DNA of 64,000 nucleotides from Hellea balneolensis DSM 19091 (GCF_000428525.1 NZ_AUAC01000007.1:62001-126000); one strand, 5' to 3'. Shown: positions 35,096-43,868, counted from the stretch's first letter. The notes: generated from the letters alone by a model not told the origin. Translations and numbers: made by a program.

Positions 35096-37984
35096 CTAAT
35101 CTTTCTTGTTTTTTAGCGCGGCAAGGGCCGCAAATGGAGAGTCCTCAAGCTTTCGGGCGGGTTTCGGCTTAGGCTTATACCCTTGCTCGGCGGATTTGCG
35201 TTTACCCTTAAATTTACCCTTAGCATTTCCGCCGTGACGGGAATTTTGATTGCGCGGTTTAAATTGGGGTTTTTTGCGAGGCATATACCAAAATTCAGTA
35301 TTGAGAACCTCTGCGGTTGTGCCGTCCTCTTGTTCTGCGCGGTGATGATAAATGCTGAGCTCTTTATCTCGCTTATTCTTTTTAGCAGGCTGAGTTGTTA
35401 CAGAAGCTGTCGTTACGCTAGTCTCAGGCGTTTCGGGGGTCGGCGCAGTTTCGGTTATTGCTTCTTTGGCTTCAGGAACATCAGATGTTGTGGCTACTGG
35501 CTTTGGCTCATCCGCAACAGGCTTATCAGTCGCATTCTCCGGGGCGGGTGGTAAGTCTTCGGCTTTTATAGTTTCTGATTGAAATCCCAAAGCTTTCAAT
35601 ACGCCTTGCATATCTTCATAGCCGCAGCCCATTATAGCGAGCATTTCCTGCATGATTTGAAATTTTTTACCGCGCCCCAGAGCTTCATTTTGTTTTTGCG
35701 CTTGGCGGATTTGATTGCCAAGACGGTTGAGGATATCAAAGCGCGCAATTCGCGGCCCCACAGCTTTATAACCCGCTAAGGTTAAAGCTTGTTGTGAGAA
35801 GTTTTCACTCGCAAATTCGCCTTCATTGGGAATGGATGTAACACCGGCAAAAGGGATGAAGGGTTTGCGGTCACCGCCCGCACCGTAAGCCGATAAAACA
35901 CTTAAAAGCCGCGCGGCTTTGGGCTTAATCAGGTCACGGATGTAAATATTGTATTGGCCAAATTGCACATTGGCTTCGCGCAATTGGGCCCGCGCTTTTT
36001 GATCCAAATCGCGAAGGGTCTTCCAGTGGTCTTGTCGCTCAACTGTCCCGAAATTCTCATAGAGCGTGTAAGCAAAGCCTTTGGCCTCGGGCAGCGTTGT
36101 CTCGCGGGCTTGAATTTCCTGAAGTTCGAGCAAAGGCTTAAAATAATTGGCCGCTTCGGCGCGTAGGTGATCGCGCATACGTGAGATCGCCAGATTCTTG
36201 AGCGTCTCATTACCGAGTTCGCCGCCAACAAGTTCAGCGTCAGGGTTCATAGGCGTTCCGCCAGAGCCGACTTTGCCGACAATTTTTCCGCCCCATAAAA
36301 TCTCGCCGCGATCAGAGAGGGTGAATATGCTGTGGACACCGCCGCATAGACTCGTCAGCCTTCGATCAACTTCGGGAGCAACGGCTTTTTCCGCGGCAGA
36401 ATTAAGCGCTTTGGCCTCGAGCTCTGAGTGACTTTGTGCGGGCGTGAATTTCAAGCCCTCTAAATGACCTATAATTTGGTCATCTACCAAGACGTCACCA
36501 TTGTCTTTTACTGTTGCATTCATATAGCTCTCTGATCCGATGCCTTTTAAAAGCCTGTTCGTTCTGCGATCAACAAAACGAGCCATGAGAGCTTCGTGTA
36601 GCGCATCCGATAGTCTGTCTTCAACCTCGCGTGCACGATTTACCCAATTATTTTCATGCCCCATCCAAGAGGCCTTATTCGCGCAATAGGTCCATGTCCG
36701 AATATTTGCGAGCCGTGAGGAGAGGATATCAACATCCCCCAATGTCTCATCCAAGCGTAAGATGTGCTTTTCCATAAAGCTATCAGGAATTTTGCCGCCA
36801 TTGGCGTAGAGTAATCTGTAAATATCCTGCAAAAGGCGCACATGGGCATCAATCGTCAGGTTGCGAAAGTCAGGAATTTGGCAAACATCCCAGAGCTGTT
36901 TGACTTGTGCGGGAACTTTAATCCCATTTGAGACCTCATCTATAGCGACCATGCGCTCAAAGGCGGCTTCATCGTCCGCGCCTCTAATACGGCGTAAGCG
37001 GCGGTGCGGCTTGGGCGCGTGAAGGCTTTCCGAAAGCGCAGCTAAAGAGCTGAAATCCAAAGCCGTATTGCGCCATTCGGCGGAATGCAGAGGTTCAAAA
37101 TCGTGATCCTCAATACGCTTAACCAACTCTTCATCCATCGGGAGGCAATCCGCCGTGGTGCCGAATGTGCCATTATTGCGAAATCGTCCTGCACGTCCTG
37201 CGATTTGTCCTGCCTCCATAGGCGTAAGATAGCGTCTGCGCCGCCCGTCATATTTTGATAGACTCGCAAAAGCGACATGATCTGTATCCAGATTTAGGCC
37301 CATGCCAACAGCATCGGTTGCCACGAGAAAATCAACATCACCATTCTGAAACATCTCGGCTTGAGAATTGCGTGTGCGCGGAGATAATCCGCCCATTACA
37401 ACCGCCGCCCCGCCCCGATAGCGCCTGATGAGCTCAGCGATGGCATAAACCTCAGCAGTCGAAAAAGCGACAATAACAGAGCGTTTAGGCAGCCGCGTTA
37501 ATTTTGCGGCTCCGGCAAATGAGAGCTCAGAAAAGCGCTCACGATATTCAAACCTTATCTTAGGGAGTAGAGCCTTTAAGACGGGCCGTGCCGTTTCCGC
37601 GCCTAGTAATAAGGTTTCCTCCGTCCCGCGTGCGTGTAAAACTCTATCCGTGAAAATATGACCGCGCTCATGATTAGCTATAAGCTGAACCTCATCAACG
37701 GCTAGAAATGCAAAACGCTTTTCGACAGGCATGGCCTCGACCGTGCAGACATAATAGCGGGCATGGGGCGGAATGATCTTTTCTTCGCCCGTGATCAGTG
37801 CACATTGCGCGGCGCCTTTTTTTGCGACGATGCGGTCGTAAATTTCGCGGGCCAATAACCGTAAAGGCAACCCGATGATGCCTGATTGGCGGCCCAACAT
37901 ACGCTCAACGGCGTAGTGGGTTTTGCCCGTATTGGTCGGGCCCAAGATCGCCGTCAGGGTAGAAGGGTTTAAGGGGGAGGCCAT
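35096..37984 (-). CDS. Suv3-like ATP-dependent RNA helicase
   Basis: A large superfamily 2 helicase resembling mitochondrial SUV3, which works in RNA decay. Walker A is GPTNTGKT (residues 15-22) and the Walker B/DEAD-equivalent is DEVQ (97-100). RecA domain 2 shows VVMGGLSPRTRN, FLVATDAVGMGLN and the arginine-finger motif QIAGRAGRF. A Suv3-type C-terminal helical domain follows to about residue 600. The region beyond about 830 is acidic and proline/threonine-rich, and the last 60 residues are strongly basic (KPQFKPRNQN, KGKFKGKRK), likely an RNA-binding tail. Length, 962 residues, fits alphaproteobacterial members. It is followed at once by the S4 protein gene. Confidence 0.9.
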   Translation of the reverse strand: MASPLNPSTLTAILGPTNTGKTHYAVERMLGRQSGIIGLPLRLLAREIYDRIVAKKGAAQCALITGEEKIIPPHARYYVCTVEAMPVEKRFAFLAVDEVQLIANHERGHIFTDRVLHARGTEETLLLGAETARPVLKALLPKIRFEYRERFSELSFAGAAKLTRLPKRSVIVAFSTAEVYAIAELIRRYRGGAAVVMGGLSPRTRNSQAEMFQNGDVDFLVATDAVGMGLNLDTDHVAFASLSKYDGRRRRYLTPMEAGQIAGRAGRFRNNGTFGTTADCLPMDEELVKRIEDHDFEPLHSAEWRNTALDFSSLAALSESLHAPKPHRRLRRIRGADDEAAFERMVAIDEVSNGIKVPAQVKQLWDVCQIPDFRNLTIDAHVRLLQDIYRLLYANGGKIPDSFMEKHILRLDETLGDVDILSSRLANIRTWTYCANKASWMGHENNWVNRAREVEDRLSDALHEALMARFVDRRTNRLLKGIGSESYMNATVKDNGDVLVDDQIIGHLEGLKFTPAQSHSELEAKALNSAAEKAVAPEVDRRLTSLCGGVHSIFTLSDRGEILWGGKIVGKVGSGGTPMNPDAELVGGELGNETLKNLAISRMRDHLRAEAANYFKPLLELQEIQARETTLPEAKGFAYTLYENFGTVERQDHWKTLRDLDQKARAQLREANVQFGQYNIYIRDLIKPKAARLLSVLSAYGAGGDRKPFIPFAGVTSIPNEGEFASENFSQQALTLAGYKAVGPRIARFDILNRLGNQIRQAQKQNEALGRGKKFQIMQEMLAIMGCGYEDMQGVLKALGFQSETIKAEDLPPAPENATDKPVADEPKPVATTSDVPEAKEAITETAPTPETPETSVTTASVTTQPAKKNKRDKELSIYHHRAEQEDGTTAEVLNTEFWYMPRKKPQFKPRNQNSRHGGNAKGKFKGKRKSAEQGYKPKPKPARKLEDSPFAALAALKNKKD

Positions 37985-38007
37985 GCCTCCTTATCTGTGA
38001 TTTCACT

Positions 38008-38904
38008 CTAATCCGCAATAACTTCAGCGGCTCCGCCCGGCTTTTTTATGACCATTTCATCAAGCTTAATAACAGCTTTGATGGAGCTTATTCTATAGGT
38101 GAACCTTACGGGGACATAGAGCCCCAATTCCGGGAATGCCTTCATGTGCATCACAATAGGTGTCCCGCCTTCCTCGGCGTCAGGCAGATCTTCGGGATCA
38201 AAGCCGGAAATGGGCTCATAATATATATGGCATAAAACTGTATCGACTTTGTCGCCTTCAAATTTAGCCCGGCCTGCGCCTTGGTTTTCCATGCGCAGAT
38301 TATAGTGCTGTTTTGAATCAAAGACACGCACGCCGCCAGAACAGACAGAGCCGTCAATTTTTTGGCCGCGCATCATCATATTCAGCACAGCCGAAATTGT
38401 ATCATCAGCACTGTAACGCTCGGCAGGTGTTGCGGCAGGGATGCCTTGGCTGCCAATGGGCGGGTCAATCGCAACGTGAATATAGCCGCGATTATTATTG
38501 TAATTCATTTCAACGCGGCGGTTCTTATTGTCCATATTCTGTTGAATGTGAAAATCAGGTGTTAAGCCAGAGCGCGTGTAAGTGCCCGCTGTGACGGCCC
38601 AGATTTCTAATTTTTTCAAAAGCGCCCCAAGACCGGATGTTTTGAGATCAGAATAAACGGCATAATCACGCTCGCCATACCAACCCGTATAATTGGCCGT
38701 AATCATCTTAAATCCAAAGACATAGCCTTTTAGCTTGAAATCAAATTCAGTGGCGTCAGGGCCCGCCGCGGGAACCGTGTAGGTTTTGGCCATAATGTTA
38801 CCGTCATTGAGGGCAGCCATATTGCGGCTTTGATCAATAAATGCGGCACTTGCCGCGCCTGATACAGCGAGGCCTAGCAGAGCCGTGGTAATTATGCGTT
38901 TCAT
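38008..38904 (-). CDS. DUF3108 domain protein, exported
   Basis: A periplasmic protein of the DUF3108 family, function unknown. A clear signal peptide ends ASAAF near residue 20. The mature domain has the alternating pattern of a beta-rich lipid-binding-like fold, with YVFGFKMITANYTGWYG, IHVAIDPPIG and DDTISAVLNMMMRG as landmarks. Length is 298 residues. The start is ATG 38904, with AGGA upstream; a TTG two codons earlier is in frame. It stands 24 bases upstream of the Suv3 helicase gene on the same strand and may be the first gene of that transcript. Confidence 0.82.
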   Translation of the reverse strand: MKRIITTALLGLAVSGAASAAFIDQSRNMAALNDGNIMAKTYTVPAAGPDATEFDFKLKGYVFGFKMITANYTGWYGERDYAVYSDLKTSGLGALLKKLEIWAVTAGTYTRSGLTPDFHIQQNMDNKNRRVEMNYNNNRGYIHVAIDPPIGSQGIPAATPAERYSADDTISAVLNMMMRGQKIDGSVCSGGVRVFDSKQHYNLRMENQGAGRAKFEGDKVDTVLCHIYYEPISGFDPEDLPDAEEGGTPIVMHMKAFPELGLYVPVRFTYRISSIKAVIKLDEMVIKKPGGAAEVIAD

Positions 38905-39064
38905 GTTCAAATCCTATTCAGGCATTGATAACTGTCTTATCATGACATAACTAGCGTAAAGCTGAACAAAAGCGCCACTACGCATGAAAAAATGGTTATA
39001 TTCAGTCTTCAGATCGAGCGGGCAATTTATCTTAAAACCAGATGGCATATCGCTGTAAAAAGGG

Positions 39065-39093
39065 TTGACGCGCGGCGATTCACCCTCTAATTC
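39065..39093 (+). promoter_or_regulatory. Probable promoter of rpmB
   Basis: TTGACG (39065-39070) is followed after 17 bases by TAATTC (39088-39093), or after 15 by TCTAAT. It is the best promoter-like pair above the L28 gene. Confidence 0.45.
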
Positions 39094-39109
39094 GCCCCAA
39101 CTGTCCAGA

Positions 39110-39132
39110 GCCCACCTATGTGTGGGCCTTTT
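39110..39132 (+). promoter_or_regulatory. Leader hairpin before rpmB (attenuator-like)
   Basis: GCCCAC (39110-39115) and GTGGGC (39122-39127) form a six-pair stem with a six-base loop, followed by CTTTT. No gene reads into it from upstream on this strand, so it lies in the rpmB leader, 22 bases before the start, and could be an attenuator or an L28 autoregulation site. Confidence 0.5.
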
Positions 39133-39154
39133 ATATTTAAACTAGGTGCGAAAA

Positions 39155-39457
39155 ATGTCACGTCGCTGCGATCTTCTCGATACAGGCCCAATGTCCGGTC
39201 ACAACGTATCCCACGCCAAAAACAGAACGAACCGTCGTTTTAACGTTAATCTGTGTAATGTAACGCTCCCTTCAGAAACGCTTGGCCAAAAGTATAAAAT
39301 GCGTATTTCTGCTGCAACGCTTCGCACAGTCGATTTCAAAGGTGGTCTTGACGGCTTCCTGATGGGCACAAAAAATCACAAGCTCACTGACAAAGCCAAA
39401 AAGATCAAAAAGCAGATCGTAAAGGCTAAAGCAGACCTCGAAGCGGCTAACGCTTAA
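39155..39457 (+). CDS. rpmB: 50S ribosomal protein L28
   Basis: A 100-residue L28 protein of the large ribosomal subunit. The sequence SRRCDLLDTGPMSGHNVSHAKNRT has the expected start, and RRFNVNLCNV, RISAATLRTVDFKGGLDGF are typical. One zinc-type cysteine (C6) is seen, with no full zinc ribbon. The start is ATG 39155, with AGGTG upstream; a GTG three codons earlier is in frame but overlaps the ribosome binding site. The gene is monocistronic, with its own promoter, leader hairpin and terminator. Confidence 0.97.
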   Translation: MSRRCDLLDTGPMSGHNVSHAKNRTNRRFNVNLCNVTLPSETLGQKYKMRISAATLRTVDFKGGLDGFLMGTKNHKLTDKAKKIKKQIVKAKADLEAANA

Positions 39458-39479
39458 AAATCTGGCATATTTTCGAAGA

Positions 39480-39516
39480 ACCGCTCTGCGTTTGTGAACG
39501 CAAGTGCGGTTTTTTT
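39480..39516 (+). terminator. Intrinsic terminator of rpmB
   Basis: A two-part stem (ACCGC/GCGGT and GCGTT/AACGC with a small internal loop and TGTG apex) ends in a seven-T tract. It lies 22 bases after the rpmB stop. Confidence 0.9.
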
Positions 39517-39527
39517 ATGCGGTGATA

Positions 39528-39718
39528 TTGATTGGTAAGGCACAGAATTTATTCAATTTCGCGAATTACCGCCTCTCTCTTCAACGCTCTATGTCATTGC
39601 GGGCTCGATTCAACGCTTATGATTGAAACATTTATGCCGCAATGCTTATTAAACTTAAGCATCTTTTCTTTCCCCGATGCGACAAACTCTATGCCCGGGC
39701 CTCGTCCCGGGCTTTTTT
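39528..39718 (+). promoter_or_regulatory. Structured leader or small RNA with overlapping hairpins and intrinsic terminator
   Basis: The 329-base gap between rpmB and the phosphodiesterase gene holds no convincing gene. A promoter-like pair TTGATT-N16-TATTCA starts at 39528. Then come hairpin 1, CATTGCGG (39595-39602) with CCGCAATG (39637-39644) and an inner TTCAA/TTGAA; hairpin 2, ATGCTTA (39642-39648) with TAAGCAT (39656-39662); hairpin 3, GCATC (39659-39663) with GATGC (39676-39680); and a strong terminator, GCCCGGG (39693-39699), six-base loop, CCCGGGC (39706-39712), T6. Hairpins 1 and 2 share ATG, and 2 and 3 share GCAT, so neighbours exclude each other. The terminator ends 68 bases above the next start codon, so this may be an attenuating leader, or a small RNA of about 155 bases. 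Confidence 0.6.
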
Positions 39719-39786
39719 GTGCAAGTTTGCATATTTAGCCTCAATACTGCCTCACTTGAATTAGACTGTGTCTTTGAGGGAGTGTC

Positions 39787-40749
39787 ATGAGGAAAAGAAC
39801 AGTTTTCGGCTTTGGTTTCACCTCTGCGATGGTGTGCATTTATCTTATGAATGCGTCATGGATTGTGGGTATGCCGGATGGCGATTTCAGTCTTCTCGCC
39901 CATCCCGGCGTACACCAAACTTATCATCGTGAGGGCCTTACAAATGCGACATGCACAGCAGAGCGCATTGATCCACCTGCTCACGGTTTCATTGAAAATA
40001 CTATTTCCTCTATGCGGGCCGCTATAGAAGCAGGTGCGGATATTATTGAGCTTGATGTAAAACTCACAACAGATGGCGAAATCGTCGTCTTCCATGATGC
40101 GACATTGGATTGCCGCACTAATGGCAGCGGCAAGACACACCACCATAGCCTATCCGAGTTGCAAGCATTAGATATTGGATATGGCTACACGCCGGATGGT
40201 GGTCAGACTTATCCATTCCGAGGTGAATTTATTGGAATCATGCCAACATTACGTGAAGTTTTGACAGTTTTTCCTGAAACAAATTTCATGGTCAATCTGA
40301 AACATAGTAAAGCCTCCGAGGGCGAAGTTTATCGGAATTATATCACTGCCACAGATGCCGAGCGTCTTGGACTTGTCGCGCCGAATAGAGCAGCGGCCCC
40401 TATAATCGCTGCTTACCCCGATATGATCCTTCAAACACGGCAGAATGTGAAAGCCTGTTTAAGGGGATATACGCTGACGGGTTGGTATGGTGGCATGCCG
40501 GAAAGCTGTAAAAACACATATGTCTCTGTGCCGTCTAATTTACGTTATTTCATTTGGGGGTGGCCACATCGTTTTGAAAAACGTCTTCAGGCTGTTGGGA
40601 GCCGCTCTATGCTGTTAGGGCCTTATGAGGGTAACGGAAGCGTTGGAATTGATACCCCGAAAGACCTTAACGTTATCCCAAAGAATTATACAGGCATCGT
40701 CTTTACCAACAAAATTGAAGTCATTGGCCCGCAAATCTCCCCAAATTAA
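39787..40749 (+). CDS. Glycerophosphodiester phosphodiesterase family protein
   Basis: A GDPD-type TIM-barrel enzyme that would split glycerophosphodiesters into sn-glycerol-3-phosphate and an alcohol. The metal and active-site segments are FIENTISSMRAAIEAGADIIELDVKLT-like (ENT, then E and D of ELD), TTDGEIVVFHDATLDCRTNGSG, and NFMVNLKH. The usual HRG that opens the domain is HPG (LLAHPGVHQTY), and an insertion with a Cys precedes ENT, so it is a divergent member. The N terminus has a hydrophobic segment (about 6-30), either an uncleaved anchor or a signal. RBS GGGAG. It has a long structured leader that could attenuate it. Confidence 0.87.
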   Translation: MRKRTVFGFGFTSAMVCIYLMNASWIVGMPDGDFSLLAHPGVHQTYHREGLTNATCTAERIDPPAHGFIENTISSMRAAIEAGADIIELDVKLTTDGEIVVFHDATLDCRTNGSGKTHHHSLSELQALDIGYGYTPDGGQTYPFRGEFIGIMPTLREVLTVFPETNFMVNLKHSKASEGEVYRNYITATDAERLGLVAPNRAAAPIIAAYPDMILQTRQNVKACLRGYTLTGWYGGMPESCKNTYVSVPSNLRYFIWGWPHRFEKRLQAVGSRSMLLGPYEGNGSVGIDTPKDLNVIPKNYTGIVFTNKIEVIGPQISPN

Positions 40750-40856
40750 CGATTTGCTAACCACGTTTCATACAAGCTTTACCCAGGCGTCATTGGGATG
40801 TCATAAAACGCCTGTCCTTATGGCGCTGTTGTTAAAACTTACAGCGAAGGACATTT

Positions 40857-40994
40857 ATGCGCTGCACTTACGGGAACCATGCCTTCAGGCCGCCCAGCCG
40901 CAATAGCCGATCTATCAAAGGAAGTGTGCTGCAAAAGCTACGCTTAATGTGTGTCAAATCCGAGCGGCGGATGAAACGGAACGACGCGGCTTAA
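40857..40994 (+). CDS. Possible 45-residue basic small protein
   Basis: A small open frame with an AAGGA Shine-Dalgarno sequence five bases before the ATG. The product would be very basic (about a dozen Arg and Lys residues in 45) with two cysteines, for example [18 protein letters not shown] do not recognise it. It sits in the 241-base gap between the phosphodiesterase and folE genes and its stop overlaps the end of folE by four bases. A TTAA-N7-CTAA motif (40746-40760) and a 7-bp dyad CAGGCGT/ACGCCTG (40784-40814) lie upstream. The frame could also be chance; only conservation can decide. Confidence 0.35.
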   Translation: MRCTYGNHAFRPPSRNSRSIKGSVLQKLRLMCVKSERRMKRNDAA

Positions 40995-41611
40995 GTCGGT
41001 TTAATCAAGCGTAGGAAACGCTCTTGCAGGGCCGGGTTAGTTTTAAATTCGCCTGTGAACTGTGTCGTGATGGTACTCACATTGGGATGATGCACGCCGC
41101 GAGTGCTCATACATTGGTGAACGGCGTCGATCATCACGGCTGATCCGCGAGGTTTAAGCGCTTCGTCAATTGCGTCGGCAATTTGCGCCGTCATCGTTTC
41201 TTGGGTCTGGAGACGCTTAGCGAATATCTCGACAACTTTAACCAGTTTTGAAATGCCGACAACTTTATCCGTCGGCAGATAGGCAACATAGGCTGTGCCG
41301 AGGAAGGGCGCCATATGGTGCTCGCAATGGCTCTCCACATCAATATCGCGCAAGATAACCATATCATCATAGCCTGAGACATCTTCAAAAACGCGGGACA
41401 ACTCTGCGGCTGGGTCAAGGTCATAGCCCCGATACCATTCGGAATAAGCATTCACGACGCGTTTAGGCGTATCAATTAGGCCTTCACGGTCAGGATTGTC
41501 TCCCGCCCATGCGATAAGCGTGCGCACGGCGGCCATCGCCTCTTCTTTAGACGGACGAGGGGTTTTGGCCACGGCTTTAAGGACAGTCTTTTTGGGTGTG
41601 TCTTTACTCAT
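40991..41611 (-). CDS. folE: GTP cyclohydrolase I
   Basis: FolE converts GTP to dihydroneopterin triphosphate, the first step of folate synthesis. Zinc ligands are seen in [11 protein letters not shown] and in [10 protein letters not shown]. Other motifs are [11 protein letters not shown]-like [16 protein letters not shown] and [16 protein letters not shown]. Residues 1-20 are a basic extension typical of alphaproteobacterial proteins. Length, 206 residues, is standard. The gene is followed on the other strand by a possible small gene and is downstream of an exported protein gene. Confidence 0.97.
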   Translation of the reverse strand: MSKDTPKKTVLKAVAKTPRPSKEEAMAAVRTLIAWAGDNPDREGLIDTPKRVVNAYSEWYRGYDLDPAAELSRVFEDVSGYDDMVILRDIDVESHCEHHMAPFLGTAYVAYLPTDKVVGISKLVKVVEIFAKRLQTQETMTAQIADAIDEALKPRGSAVMIDAVHQCMSTRGVHHPNVSTITTQFTGEFKTNPALQERFLRLIKPT

Positions 41612-41681
41612 GGCAAGGCCTATAGCGTATATACAATGCAGATTGCCAGTGACAAAAGCGCATAGGGTTTATGTCAATACG

Positions 41682-42290
41682 TTAGCCGCACTCCAATGGT
41701 TCCGTCGTGAGGCCGAACCTATTGATATCTTCAACGCTCATATAGTGAATGTCTTCGGGCTCGGCGGCGGCGCGGGTATAGGCGTAAAAGGCAGGATCGA
41801 TGCCCATATCGGTCAGGAATTTTTCGTGATATTTTTGGCTGCGGTCATACCCCATATCTTTGGGGGAGATACGGATGTGATCCATGCGGCCTGTAATCGA
41901 CCAGCTATGCACGCCAATCAGAGCCCCGCATTCCATTGTGCGGGTTTCGCCCGCCAGGAACAAATCCACCGCGCCAGAAGCAATGATGCTGTTTTTTTCA
42001 AGATGTGTATCGAGGCGATTTTTGCGGATATCTCTCGCGATCAGGATATTACGCGCACTGTCCCGCGTACCAGACATTCGTTTTAGCACAATCGTATCGA
42101 CCTCTGGATGCTCTTTCACAAGCTCTTTGACGATGCCAACAGACCGGTCATCCGTATAACCATTACCATAGGCGCGGCCATCTTTAACGGTAAATTCCAA
42201 CAGACCTAGATCAGGCTGCATGGCTCTGCCAATTGCGACAGCCGCGCCAAAAGCGAGTAAAACAGCCGTGATGATTTGTTGCGTTTTCAT
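41682..42290 (-). CDS. Exported ClpP/crotonase-like protein (COG3904-like), active site uncertain
   Basis: A 202-residue protein with an N-terminal membrane anchor or signal (about 5-23). The order of segments, a beta strand with LKRMSGTRDSARNILIARDIRKNRLDTHL, then IIASGAVDLFLAGETRTM and ALIGVHSW, matches periplasmic ClpP-fold proteins grouped in COG3904. In that group the segment before FLAG usually reads CxSAC; here it is IIASGAVD, without the cysteines, while the serine is retained. Histidine in GVHSW would be the second catalytic residue. Function is unknown. It is divergent from cysS and has only a 24-base gap to that start. Confidence 0.6.
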   Translation of the reverse strand: MKTQQIITAVLLAFGAAVAIGRAMQPDLGLLEFTVKDGRAYGNGYTDDRSVGIVKELVKEHPEVDTIVLKRMSGTRDSARNILIARDIRKNRLDTHLEKNSIIASGAVDLFLAGETRTMECGALIGVHSWSITGRMDHIRISPKDMGYDRSQKYHEKFLTDMGIDPAFYAYTRAAAEPEDIHYMSVEDINRFGLTTEPLECG

Positions 42291-42314
42291 ATCAATTCAT
42301 TAGATGGGGACACT

Positions 42315-43817
42315 ATGACTGAAAAGCCACAATTGACGCTGTATAATTCGCTGACGCGCCAGAAAAAAGTCTTCACGCCACAAGACCCAAAGCGCGTGAC
42401 GATGTATAATTGCGGGCCAACGGTCTATAGCTATGCCCATATTGGCAATGCCCGCGCGGCGGTGGTGGCGGATGTGCTGTTCCGTGTGCTCCGCCATATT
42501 TACGGCGAAGAGCATGTTATCTATGCGCGGAATATTACAGATGTGGATGATAAGATTATCGAGAGTGCCAAAGAGCAAGGCGTCGATATATCGGTGATTA
42601 CCGAGAAATATGCTAATATATATAATGAAGACTTAGCCGCGATTGGATGTTTGCCGCCAACTGAGCAGCCGAAAGCAACTGAAAGCATCGACGAAATGCA
42701 GGATATTATTGTCGAGTTGATGGACAAGAACATAGCCTATTTTTCCGAGGGGCATATTCTCTTTGATGTCACGCGCATGGATGAATATGCCAAAGAAAAA
42801 AAAATGGATACGCGCTATGGGAAATTATCTGGGCGAAAGCTTGAAGATAATCTCGCAGGGGCGCGTGTCGAAGTCGCCAGTTATAAACGAAATGCCGGTG
42901 ACTTCGTTTTATGGAAGCCCGCGAAAGACGACGAACCTGGATGGGATTTTAAAAATTATGGTCGAGGCCGCCCAGGCTGGCATATTGAATGCTCGGCTAT
43001 GATTAGAGATGTGCTCGGTGAAACCATAGATATTCATTGCGGCGGAATAGACTTGAAATTCCCTCATCACGAAAATGAAATCGCCCAAAGTCATTGCGCT
43101 AATGACAAACCGCTAGCTAATTTCTGGGTGCATAATGAATTCCTCAACATGGGGAAGGACAAGATGTCCAAGAGCTTAGGCAATGTGAAATTAATTCACG
43201 ACTTGCTGAAAGATTGGGATGGTGAAGTTATTCGCTTGGCTCTTCTCACAGCCCATTATCGTAGTGAGCTCATTTGGACCGAGAAATTACTAGAAGATAG
43301 TAAAGCCCAATTAGATCGTTGGTATAGGTCTGCTCAAAAATTGAACGTAAATTTCTCTGAAATAGAACCTATTCCTCCTACGGAAGATTTTGGGCATCCT
43401 TTTGCGGACAATGTATTCGATGATTTAAACGCTATGTTTGGATGGATGTATTATTACAATATTATTGACTACGTCATTGAGAATAAAGACCCCTCAATGG
43501 TAGTCTCTTCGCCGCGACCTAATATTGATGAACGCAAAAAACAGAAATGGATTAGTAGGTTGTCAACAATGATGAACCTCCTAGGCCTCCTCCAAAAAGA
43601 CCCAGAAGAGTGGTTCAAGGGCGGGCTCGATTACGATGCCTTGGTAGAAGAATATGACTCCGTCCGCGCACAAGCTCTCGCGGCGAAAGAGGCGGGCGAT
43701 AAGGCCAAAATGGGCGAAATGTTCAAACGCTCCGACGAAATCCGCGATCAGTTTAAAGCTGAGGGCGTTGTGATTGAATCGGGCTCAGAAGGGAAAAGCA
43801 GTTGGCGTAAGGGGTAG
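42315..43817 (+). CDS. cysS: Cysteinyl-tRNA synthetase
   Basis: Class I aminoacyl-tRNA synthetase for cysteine. The zinc and nucleotide motifs are C33 in YNCGPTVY, HIGN at 42-45, WHIECSAM, GGIDLKFPHHENEIAQS, and the KMSKS loop near 283-287. Length is 500 residues, about 40 longer than in Escherichia coli. The start is ATG 42315, with GGGGA upstream; a longer frame has no RBS. From about 43140 to 43620, the helical and anticodon-binding part, the DNA is clearly more AT-rich (roughly 37% G+C counted over 300 bases) than both ends of the gene, which suggests a recombined segment. A REP-like unit follows the stop. Confidence 0.96.
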   Translation: MTEKPQLTLYNSLTRQKKVFTPQDPKRVTMYNCGPTVYSYAHIGNARAAVVADVLFRVLRHIYGEEHVIYARNITDVDDKIIESAKEQGVDISVITEKYANIYNEDLAAIGCLPPTEQPKATESIDEMQDIIVELMDKNIAYFSEGHILFDVTRMDEYAKEKKMDTRYGKLSGRKLEDNLAGARVEVASYKRNAGDFVLWKPAKDDEPGWDFKNYGRGRPGWHIECSAMIRDVLGETIDIHCGGIDLKFPHHENEIAQSHCANDKPLANFWVHNEFLNMGKDKMSKSLGNVKLIHDLLKDWDGEVIRLALLTAHYRSELIWTEKLLEDSKAQLDRWYRSAQKLNVNFSEIEPIPPTEDFGHPFADNVFDDLNAMFGWMYYYNIIDYVIENKDPSMVVSSPRPNIDERKKQKWISRLSTMMNLLGLLQKDPEEWFKGGLDYDALVEEYDSVRAQALAAKEAGDKAKMGEMFKRSDEIRDQFKAEGVVIESGSEGKSSWRKG

Positions 43818-43832
43818 GGGCTTCCCCTCCAC

Positions 43833-43868
43833 CCGTTCACTCCAGCGAAAGCTGGGACCCAGTATCCC
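43833..43868. repeat. REP-like palindromic unit A
   Basis: CCAGC-GAAA-GCTGG (43842-43855) is a short hairpin with a GNRA-type loop. It is framed by CGTTCACT before and GACCCAGT after, the same end pattern as the units at 50269 and 51219. A second dyad CTGGGA/TCCCAG overlaps its right side. It lies between cysS and a small GIY-YIG gene. Confidence 0.7.

Noticed and set aside
39532-39738. Plus-strand open frame of 68 codons after rpmB
   Set aside because: It spans all hairpins and the terminator of the leader region, and its composition looks non-coding.
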